A stretch of 64,000 nucleotides of DNA from NCBI GenBank assembly GCA_020086605.1, contig JACBWW010000004.1, positions 38,541,230 through 38,605,229 on the forward strand, in the 5' to 3' direction. This document shows, in pieces, positions 36,701 to 48,300 of this stretch (positions are counted from its first letter, which is position 1; each line of letters starts with the position of its first letter). The translations under genes were made by a program, and so were the position numbers. The DNA is from Lanius collurio (taxonomy: Eukaryota > Chordata > Aves > Passeriformes > Laniidae). Below the pieces are notes generated by a model, which worked only from the letters and a program-made list of their open reading frames with translations, did not search any database and was not told the origin of the DNA.

Positions 36701-39359
36701 CAGCTAGACACGAGAATGCAACAGACAGAGCAGTTGACACATCTCCCAGAAATGGGAAGAGTCACAGGAAGGGAGTCAAGAAAATAAAATGGTTCTTACC
36801 ATAACAGTACAGCCACATAAGCTATACCTGAAGTACATCATGGAGGTGATCAAAGAGTCAAATGCTATGAAAATGTCCCACTCTTTCTTCTTTTTGCCTT
36901 TGCTCATTGCTTGCCTGACTGCACGGTAGGCCAAGTTCAGTTCCCTAACACCTACTTCTCTATTCCTACATATTGTCTTTCCACAAGGCCATTCCTTTTG
37001 CACTGAGCTGCTGGATCATCTCAGTATGCAGTGTCAAGCAGCAGAAGAAGTGGCAGGACCTGGTCCTTCTAGATAAACTTGATTCTCATGGGTGAGAGAC
37101 CAAGGTATCAATATGCCTGTTTGCAGTTCAGGACATCGAAATACCTGATCAGCTTCTGTTCCCACTTCCCCAAACCATGGTGCAAAAACAACACCTACCT
37201 TTATGTTCTCCCAACAGCACTAGGTGAATCAGTTATTCTAAAAACTTTTGAGAATCCCAGAGAAAGGCACTGCAATCACCACGTAACACACTATTACTGC
37301 ATCCTAAAAGGTGCAGAGATCATACAGACAGAGAGAAAGGCCTGCCTCTCTGAAAGGACTCACTATCAGGACAGCCCACAGCAGTCAGAGATGATTCCCT
37401 CACTGTTCATCACAGTTTTTGTTTTTAAAACGGGGAACCAGGTCAAGGCTGCACTTTTGAGCTTTCCATCAGCCCAGGAGCAAGGCACTCTTGCTTTTCA
37501 CTCCCAGTGGACACTGCTGTTACCCCACTGCCTGGACAGCACTATGGCCCCCTGATGAGCTGCCATAGTGCATCCTGCCCTGGTTCTCCTGCTCTGCATC
37601 ATAAACCTGCCTCCTGTAACCACACTGCAGCCTGGCTCAACCCTGGCAAACACAGAGGCAACTGTGGAACCCCAAGCCATGAGAGCAGCACACCTCTGCA
37701 TCCTCCTTTCAGCAAGAAGCCATGCAAAGAGGGGGTACTGCTGTAGGGTATAAAAAAAGAGGAAACATTGCTCTGTAATGTTCTCAGGCTGGGAGATATT
37801 TTTCATCTGGGCAATGACAACAGGAACCAGCAAGTTGGATAAACAGGCTCACTCAATAAAAAAAACCCTGCAACATTTCCAAATGCTAGCACCGAGTGGA
37901 AGGTGACTGTTTTATGAAGATTCTCTGGCAGAAATATGGGATTTGGAGGGAAATGTGAACTTGTCAGGATGTCCATTCAAATTTTAGATTTGTTCAACAG
38001 AAATAAATGACTACACACGTCATGCACTGGACAACAACAACATAAAACTTCTCAGGAAAAAAACAACAGTGTGAAAAAGGAGGGAGAAAGAAATCTGTAA
38101 TGAAGAAAACCATAAGGGGGAAAAAAAGTGAAACTCACACTACAAATATTTTTCCGCCCAAACAATAGATAATGTTGGAGTAATAGTGCACTTTAATCTT
38201 TCCAAATGTTTTCAGTTTATAAATTAAGTACTTAATTTCTTTACTTTTCAACCTGTAGCTAAAGGCAATTACCTCTCATAATACTGCAGGGGAAATTTAT
38301 AGCTGGTCTTTAATACTGTCTTAATTTAAGCTACTTTATAATAAAAAGGTATATACACATACACATATGAGATTGTGATGCCTTTTTTTTGTGTGTTTCT
38401 CTCAAGAAGTATGAATTCCTTCTCTGTCTTCACTAGAACATTAGATTTCATTTTACATGTGCTTCCTGAGCACCCTGGATACAATTTTCCAGATACTTTG
38501 CCTAAAAGTTAGTATTATTATTATTTTCCACTTCCAAGGATATTTTTTTTATTATTTTGCAGATATATCAGCAACCAAAGTACACATTTGTACATGCTAA
38601 TGAGCAGCACAGTTGTATCTATTAGAAAATAGATACATTACTCATCACTCTGTAGTAACTAATTTACAATGCTCCTATGAATGTGTTATAGTAATTCCAT
38701 CTTCTAAAGAGATTGCATAATGTCACTTTAAAGGTTTCCTTAAAAAAGAGATTAGGTCCATATAGTTACTGCAGACTTTTCACTTATCCTCTCAGATTTT
38801 CCCTTTTCCTGTGGAAGAGACTTTAAATAAAATAAAATCAACCACACTTAATTTTCCTTCTCCCCATCCTAAAAATATCTGGAAATTTTACTTCTCCATG
38901 TTTTCTGCAAGAAGTCACAAGCCTAGCAATTGATTCAATCCAAACATTAATCCCTCAGAGCAAGCCAAACAGGCAAATTGTCATTACCAAACCCTACAGG
39001 GTCTGCTGACAAATCAATACAAGCTGCTCAATGCAGCTGCAGCGGAGGTCTGTATCAGACCTTGTCTAGATTACAAGTCTCATTTTGCTGCTGCATTCCT
39101 GCTTGCCAGAGGCAACCCAGAAGCCCAGAGCTAAGAGGAAAAATAAATCTTCTGTTTGAAGCAAGACCAGATAAAAGACTCAAACCAAGTAAGCTTGAAG
39201 GGTATATTTATTTGAAAAAGTTCAGCTGCCACCTTCCATCTCTCTGCAGTTACAGGTGAATGGGGAGCTTGGGGGGAGGGCAGTGATTCCATTTCCTCCC
39301 CAGATGAGGTTTTCCTGGTTCCCCAGGATGTTGGGACACCAGGGATGCTGTATGCTCAT

Positions 39360-39391
<32 letters not shown>

Positions 39392-42300
39392 CAAACCTGC
39401 CCTTACTCTTTGCTTCTCTGCTGTGCAGAGAAACAAAGTCCTGACTGAACACCCCATGTTAACACATGTACATGCAGTTGAGAAATCTGGAGAGAGTTGT
39501 TTTGCAGCAGATAGAAGTGACCGTGTGAAATGTCACAGGTTGACCCCTTTTCTCCGTGTAGAAAACCAAAATAGCTGTCTCACATAAATCACTAAGAAGG
39601 GCAACTATGAAAAAGCTCTTAAGTAAATTTTCAAATGCCCTAATTTTTTAAAGACAGGATTCAAAGCTAAAGTAATCACTTTCCCTTTGTTCCTCAGCAA
39701 AGATCCTCCAACAACGTGTATGTGTTTGCTACTCTTTAGTCATGTTCAAATCACTGCGAATAAAAAAAATTTTGAAGGCAGTCAGACACCACCTTATAAA
39801 ACATACACACTTTCTGATAATTCCTTCCTTTCTTCTGGCACAGATAATTTCCTCCTTCCTCTCTCTGTTGGAGAAATTGAGGCAAGTTTCTCCATTTGTG
39901 CCCAATGGAGCAATTCCAGTCCCACCACCTCCCCAGACGGTGAAAGCTGTCCCAGGCACACCAGCTGGGGCTCCTCTCTCAAACCAGCAGTGCCTGCAGT
40001 GCCCAGCACCTTCTCCCTCCCTCCCTCCTCCTTTCAGGAGCTGGGCATTCCCAATGAGGGCCATGGAGGCCCTTCCCATGCAGGCTCCCACTACACCCTG
40101 GGCATCATGGTACTCATCTGACTGTGCCTGAGGCAAATTATACACTGCCTGTCAGCAGCATGGGTGTGGTGACAGCCTCCGGACAGAGCCAACAGGAAGG
40201 ATTTTGGGGTGACAGCCATGCCACCAGCACAGCTTGCTCTGCTGCGGGTGCTACATTAAAGCAGAAGGGTGGCAAAAAACAGCCAAGGAGCCTTTGCAGC
40301 AACTCCACAGAAAACATCAAGGAGGCCCAAGCCATCACAGGCAACTTCACATCTTGTCTGAAAGCCATGTCTGCAGTATGGCAAGGTACAAATGAATTCT
40401 CCTGCTAATAATAAACAAGCCATTATCTTTGATGGGAAAAAGGTTTACACAAACACCCATTTAATTATGGACAAATTCTGCTTTCTGCTCATGTCTCCAA
40501 GCCAAACATTGCCAGTATGCCTTTTAAAGGCCACCTTCATATTAACAAATTAATATCAGTTCATCAAACACCATAAGAAGTAAACTGATTCAGAACATAC
40601 TCAAAAATAATTGACCTCATTTTGCTGGGTGAAAAAAAAATCAGTTTTTCTTCAGTACTCTACAGCGTTTCTTAAATGCATCCCCATTTTGTAGCCAACT
40701 GAGGCTTTGTGTTCTAGTGCTAAACCACACTTTTACAGGCTCTACAAGCACATAGCCACTGCTTTGTGGATAATCTGATGTTGAGAATAAAAGCATCACC
40801 CAAACTTACTTGGCAAGTATTTTCTACAGTTATTGCCAGCTGCACATAAACACCTACCTAATTCTTGGCAGTGTTTTACAAAACACAAATATGTGTGAGC
40901 TGCAGCATTTCATACCTAGAGTACCCCCCACCCCTGTCCTTTCTTTTTTCTCTAACAAGAGGGGAAATACTGACAGAAGCAGAGAGATCACTTCAATCCT
41001 ACATAGAGGAGAAACTGCAAGATAAATATCAAATCATATCCTACAATGACTCTTCCTAGAGCTTGTTTTGTTCATGACAGATAAAAGAGAAAGCCCACTT
41101 AAAGAGATGAAAGTGAGGGAGGGAGAGTAAGAAGGAGAGCAGACCAGGCAGACCAAGTAGGCAGCACTGCTGTGATCTAGACCACAACCATCCAGGCAGC
41201 AGCTCTGGGAAAAGCCCGCAAGCAGGGCCCCTGACCCTGCACTGGTGAGTCACTGCTCCAGGTGGGATCCTGCTGCTCAGCCAGGCCATGGCACTGTGAC
41301 CACGCCACGCTCTGAGCAGGAGCAACCAGGCTGCATTTGGAAGGACTCACACTCATCTACAGAGTCCATGTGAGCAGAGCCTGAAAGGAGGTGTCCCTGC
41401 TGCCACCTCCAACTAGGGGCTCTGCTCAACAGCAGGGCTGAGCGGCCCCGTCCATGATAACGAAGCCGGGCAGTTGCTATGGAGCCTCTGGAGCTGCTCC
41501 ATGAAAGCCGTTCTAGAAAGTGCCACATGAAGCAGAAATAATTAGCAGACCTGCATGAACAGAGGTTCCCAGCCAATGAGGAGACGAACACAATAATAAA
41601 GACCAGCTTGGCCCAAAAGGGTATTGCAGACACACAGCTGAGCTCTGCAAATCACACAAGTGTGAATTTTGTTCCTTGTGCAGCTGCTGCAGCCCCTGGC
41701 AGCAGGCACAAGACAGCACTTGGCCAGAGAAGAGCTAGTGTTGCTGCCTGTATCCAGCAGTAACCACCACTCCAACAGCCTACACAACTGTTTCCTTGCC
41801 TTGCTGTGAAACAGGTAGACACAGAAACCTCGCATCAAGGAACGATGCATCACACACCCCATATTTTCCCCTTTGACTAAGCAGCCACATGGCCTTTTCA
41901 GCTGTTAGCTAGGCTTCACAAAGCAGCCTTTCAAAGGAGTGAGCAAACATCACGAGAGATGCTGGAGTCATCTCTCCAGGCTGGAGTTCGAGAAAAACAT
42001 GCAGTGGGGACCTAAACAGCAGCTTTACAGTGCCACAGGAGAGGGAGGAGTGCAGGTTTCCCCCTATCACTGCAGCCACCTTGCACAGCCAGGGAACCTA
42101 CAGCGAGAGGGACTCTGACCACACGAAAGTTCACCAGTACCACTTCTGACTGCTCTATAGGGAGAAGGTAAAATCAAGTTTGGTTTGGATCCAGGTTTTC
42201 CTCAGTGCTGACACTGCTTACTTCTCAGCTTTCCATTATCATATCTTGCTGCTTGGACTTTGCCTGACAGCCCAGCAATGTGTGCTCTCGCACGCTGCAG

Positions 42301-45300
42301 CTTCTGCAGCTCTGCGCACAAACACAAAGCTGGGTCTAATTCTGAGTCAGGACTTGCCGCCTCCAGGGGCTCTCCACTGCAGCAGGCTGGAAATTATGTA
42401 ACAGCTTTGCTTCTGGTTTTAAGATATCAGAGATCTCATCAGATTAGATGAGGAAAACACAGTCCACTTGCCATTCCTCACCTACCAGCTCTGTGGGTAG
42501 TGGACATCGGGCAGCAGCTCTGGGCATTTGACTTTCTGCATTTCAAGCCTATGGATTCTGGGAGAGGTTACAGTGCCTGGGAAGGGATCACATCTCTCTG
42601 CCTTGGGAGGAGACAGTTTGGAGTTAATATACATAAATGCATTTCAATTTTGCCCCCCCAAGAGTTTCAAGATTAACAAGCTCACATAGAGTGAAAAGAT
42701 ACAGTTCATCCCTTCCACAGGTGTTCTTTAAGGCTGTTTGCAGAATCAGGCAGATAATGCATCAATTTATCAACACTTGCTAGTTTCATATTTAAATTTT
42801 TTTCTCCACAAACATGAGGGTCAGACAGCAGGAAAATGAAGAGAGCTTATCTGAAAAATCACACAGCTGCACCAGAGAAGTTCCACCTGCCAGAATACCC
42901 CATTCCTCCAAATCCCAGCCTCTTACCTTCCATGGTCATAGGATTTCCACCTACTGCAGTTCAGCTGACCACCAGCAAACTAACCCAGCAGCAAGGGCAA
43001 ATGGTGCCCTGCTGGTTATCGAGCAGAGAGGTAGGTACAAAGTGCTCCTTTTCAGTAGCAGGAAATTCAAGAATCAGTTCGTGGGCAAAGTCAGTACTGA
43101 AAAACCTGGAGCATGAAGCACTGCTTTAAGGCAGATCTGCAGCAAATGCTACAAGTCCCAGCTATCTGGCATTTCCACTCAGGCTTCTGTCCAAGGAGAT
43201 GGGTTGTATATACAGTAGGATTGCTAAAGTGGCAGATTTATAAACACAGCTCTCCTTCAGAACGAAATATCCAAGTTTGCACTGCAGCCCTTACGGGAAT
43301 TATTTTTCTCTTTCAAAGACAAAACAGACTCATTAACTCTGGTATGATGATGGCTTGGTAGCAGAAAAAGACTGCAAAAACTCCAGCCATTTCCTAAACA
43401 TTCCTTTAGCAATTTCAGGAGCTAGAAACTGTTAATGTGCGTGAGTGCTGCTGAAAAGGACTTGGAAGTAATCAAGTTAAGTTGATCCCAAAGTAACTTT
43501 GTCTCACTATAAAAGCTCTGTTCCATTTTAGTCTTAAATATTCAATGGTTACAAAAAAAAAGTGCATGTGTGAGTTTATAAAATTTACATAATGCAAAAT
43601 CCTCAACTCTTAAAACAAATGTGATTTTAAAGTTCCTCTTAGTGCCTCCGGTTATAAGTGCCATGGCATAAGAAATGGAAAACACTCAAGTCAGTTTACC
43701 ACATCTAAATATTACATGATCCAGTGAGTTGCTCCAATTGCTGCTAGGATATTTAAAACTGCCTGGCTATGCAGAGAGCATATTCTTCAGGGTCCATTTC
43801 AATGCAAGAAGACAGAAAAATTGGTTCTTGGGACAGCCTGCAGTGGGCTTTAGCAGATGTCAGAGGAAGTCACTGCCAAAATATGCACTTCCACTCCCCT
43901 CTGCATCCTGGTGACCCCACTCCCAGCACCTGCCCCATGTCAGAGGTGATGACCACAACACGTCAAAGGAAGTAGTTGGAAACTTTTTTTTTTCTTTCAA
44001 GGTTATTTTTCAGCCAAATCAGCAGCTTGGTTCGACTCTGCTCATCTTGGTGGCAAGCAGTACTGCCATAAATCAGCTGGCATCAGCAGTGAAACAGAAC
44101 CCACAGACAAATGAAATAACGTCGTTAGCCCTTCTTTGGCACAAGAACAGTCTTTCCCCACTCCATGGCCCTAGGATTTTTGAGGAAAGGAATTCAGAAG
44201 GGAGTGATAACTTCTATCACGGCCATATGCTGTTAGTCTAGAAACAGAAATAAGTCTGCATCTTAGCTTACAGAGGGAAAAATCTCATGTCTGACAATAG
44301 CCTTTATCTCACAGTTTGTCTCACAACTTGCCTGAACCAAGCGTTTTACCTCAGGCTAAGTCTGACAGATGCCAAGTTACTCCTTTTTAGACTGAGCAAA
44401 AACACCCCAGAAATTAAATGTGAGTGCTGGTGGCTGCCACTCCACTCAGGGTCTAGGAAACATCCTGCTATGCGCCATCAGCAGCTGCCTCTGCAGTAAA
44501 CAACGTGTGCAGAGAGGGGCTGAGGAAGTGAAACAACTACCCCTGGGGCAGGAGTTTTCCTCTCACTTGATAGCACAGCAGGGGGATTTTTTAAAGTCAT
44601 GTAATCTAATAAATCACATAATCTAATAGGAAGCAACACTAGTCTTCATTTCTTTCAAGCTGTGAGCACGCACACGAAAGCATCAGCCGCTTCAGAAAGT
44701 ACAGAAATTTTCTCTCTGTCTTACTCAAAGGGAAGAAAACCCTCTTGTTTCCAGCAGCCCCTCATTTATTTATTTTTTTTTTAACCAAGACTACACTGAA
44801 CAAATTAAAACACTGAAAGCCATCAGTGCCTTCTAAAAATCATCCAGCATGCTTTTATGTGGTTACATGTGAACCTCAGTCTACCTGGACAGTATCAGTA
44901 AAAGGCAGCAACACTTAATCACATCTGTGGTTGTTCAAGCCTTCCTTCATCCTTCACATTTTCCTTTTACAGAAGCTGCATTTATAATTGTGGGATTAAA
45001 AGGCAAACTGCAGCCAGGTTGATTTCCTGCTGATAGAAACTTCCTTCTCTTTGCCCCCTCCTGCCTCCAGGCAGCAGTTATCTCCTCACTTTCCCTTCGC
45101 TGGCCCCCTTGCAGAGAACCTACTTTTGAACTCTCTATGCTAAAGAAAAGGTATCCCATCTTCTTTAAAAACTTAAAGTGAATTCCTTCTTGATCTTGGC
45201 AGGCTACTAGCAGCCTTTCTTACACACAAAGGAACACTATCCTTGATTCTGCATATACATCAATAAAAATAATTACTCCCAAGGCTATATGGCCCACATT

Positions 45301-48300
45301 TAAAAAATCCAGTACCTCCATCATCCTCCTTAGCAAAACAAAAACGAAACTTGGGAGGCTGCACACATGTAAAAAGGGATCCTAATTTTGTTACAGGCTA
45401 AAAAGCTGAAGAAAGCAAACCTCAAAATAAAGCAAGCAAGTCATGCAATACCTGAAAGTAATCTGTGATGAAGGATCCAAGTTCACTCTTCAGCAGCCGT
45501 CTGTAGACAGAAGGAATGGAGCCATGAAGTAGCAGCCACTGCTGGTCATTTCTTACAGGAATATCTGCACTTTACAACCAGTCATACCAAAGATACAGGA
45601 ATGTATGGGAATGGGTCATGTTGGCCACAGTCAGATTTCTCTTACAGTTACATACGTATTTTACAAAGGCTATTCTCAAATTATAGAAGAGTCAGTTTCT
45701 CAAAAGTCTTCTAATTATAAACCATACACCCAGAACAAGAAAAAAAAATTACTCCCCTGAATAAACAAAAGGCTGGGGAAACAATTTATAGTTACTTAGA
45801 CTGAAATCCATAAATTTTTCTGCTTTTTTTGTTTAAACAAAGATGCCTTTTATGCCACTGAAGACAGCATATCTCCCTAATGTTGTACTACCTTTTCTCT
45901 TGGAAGGCGAAGATGAGGACAAGGAGAGGAAAAAATGAAGTAGAAGCTGCAGCCACATTTAACTACCACACTTCAAAAAATAAAAAAAGAAGGCGTATTT
46001 TCCAAGGAAGAAATTCTAGAAACTTAACAACAGGTGTTTTAAATACATACAGGCAAAAGCCACTCTAAAGAAATATTTCTGATGAAAATTGTTGACTTTT
46101 AAATCAGGTTGTGATGAAAGTTTTGAATTCTAATATATATTTGTATTTTTAAAAAATATAAAAATCAGGATAGTTTTACATCAGAAGCAGCATTAAAAAA
46201 ACAGCTTAGGAAGCTCAGTGCATTTGCACTTTAAGTTTTCATTAAGTGTTAGCTAGGCTTTTAGTTTTTTTATCTTTACAGTTCATATTTTCAGGTTTTG
46301 CTCTGCAATTATCATGTGAAGATTAAGCTTTTAAATGAAATGCTGTAGCATTAAATTCTGCCTAAAGTTTAAAGGTTGCTCAACACTTTCTAGTGCCAAC
46401 CACTGGAATTTTTTTTTTCTGTTCTACAAGTTTTGCTTTTTACCTATGTGAATTATAGTCAAGAGTGCTTGAAAACAGCATTTGAATCAGGGACCATCCA
46501 GTTCTTAGGCTGGGTTTTTACCAGCAAACTACACCAATTTACCTAATCTGTTCTCAAAGTCAAACTTGACAGCAACCTTCCTCTGTAACCATTTTGCAAT
46601 GCTTCTATGTTATTTGCATGCCAACATGCCCTTACTCTTTCTCTCTCAGAGTGCTTATATTCACCCCCAAATCAAAGCACACATCTATTTCTAGGAGATC
46701 AATAAATCAGGTAAGTCTTTGGGGGCCCATTTGCCAGAAGCTTTTCCACTGGCTTCATTCAAATCCAGCAGGCTGGCCAGCAACTGACTGACAAGCCCAG
46801 AAGGATTTGGCTTCATGCACATTAAGACCAGCAACTAGAGGCTTACACCTTAAAAAAAACCAAACAAACAAACAAAAAAAAAACAAGGGAGAGATCTCCT
46901 CCTAAACATGGCCAGGTCACCTCATGCTTCTAGAAATTCCATCTCCCAAAGGCATTTCTTAAATTTCCTCTCGCTGGCACAACTGACTTTCAGAGCCGTA
47001 AAAAAAAAAAAAAAAAAAAAAAACCCAAAACAAAAAACACACACACACACACACACAAAAAAAGCCAGTAAGAAATGGAATCAAATCACAGCAAGATAAA
47101 AATTTGGTGGCAGCAATCCAGAGCAAAATGTTACCACCTGCTCATCTCCTGGTCCTATCATTACCATCCTCCCTTAAAACTGTCTCCCTTTCCCTGTGCC
47201 AAATGACAAAGCATTGTGCAGAACCTGAGAGCCTCTTCCTGCATTTGCAAACTACAGCCCAGAAGCCAAGGGGAAAACACGAGCAAGGAAAATGCACCAG
47301 CTCGACCTCAAGGCACACAAGAGTTGTCTGTCTCAGAAGTCTGGCTTTTTTTCCAGTGTCAAGCCTGAGATTCACCTTGAGCACAGAGCTCACCCTGTGC
47401 TGGGAGCTCCATCAAGAACCACAGGTGTGAGGCTGTAGGTGTTCACACAAACACACATGCAGAGGCCTGTCCTTTGCTCCTTAGATGGGCATTAATGAGC
47501 TGCTTGGATGTGAAATAGTCTATTTAAAGAGTGACATTTGGAGATGTAACCAATGCTCAGGGCACCTGCAGGAACATTAATCATGTAATTCAAGGTGAGT
47601 GTTTCCAAGTACAGCCTGGCAGTGCATGTCTGTGGAAGAGGGCATTTCCCCTCCCACCATCAGCACTGCTCTCAAAGCACGCACAGTTCATAAAGAATTT
47701 CCTCTTCTTCACCTGGTTCTCAACAGTCTGCATTCTCTTCAGCAATCAGCATGAAGAGAGCATGGTCCAGCCACTGGGGCCAAGGCCAGCCCCCACAGCA
47801 CTACTGCCTTCCTGGGAATGTGGAAAGGAGCACCTGCTTGCACTGCAGGGAAAAGCAGGATGCAGCCATGGCCACAGGCAACAGCCAGGCAGGCGAGTCA
47901 CAAAGCCCAAAGCCACTCCTCAAGTCTGCTAATGAGCTGGGGCTTTTGGTATTTCCCAAGCCTTGTGACATCTGTTTTTATTTTCATGTCCACAAATACT
48001 CATCCCATGGAGAATTAAGACTGCTCCAAGTACTTAAACCCAACTTGAAGACTTCTGACCTGAACACACTAAAATATCATTAAAGCACAAGATGCTGCCC
48101 TTGCTCAACTCTCAAAAGGAATTATATTAAACTTTTCTGGTTTGGGACTAAACCAAATTGGACAGAGTCTCCTGCCCTGATAGCTGCATTTATTTTGAAA
48201 GTAGGCAAAGGGGTAGTTTAGATTACTGTTTAGTGAAAACTCAGTTCAAATTGCCATTTGAATTTTGGAGCTTGAAAAAATGCAATAGGGATAAGGGGAA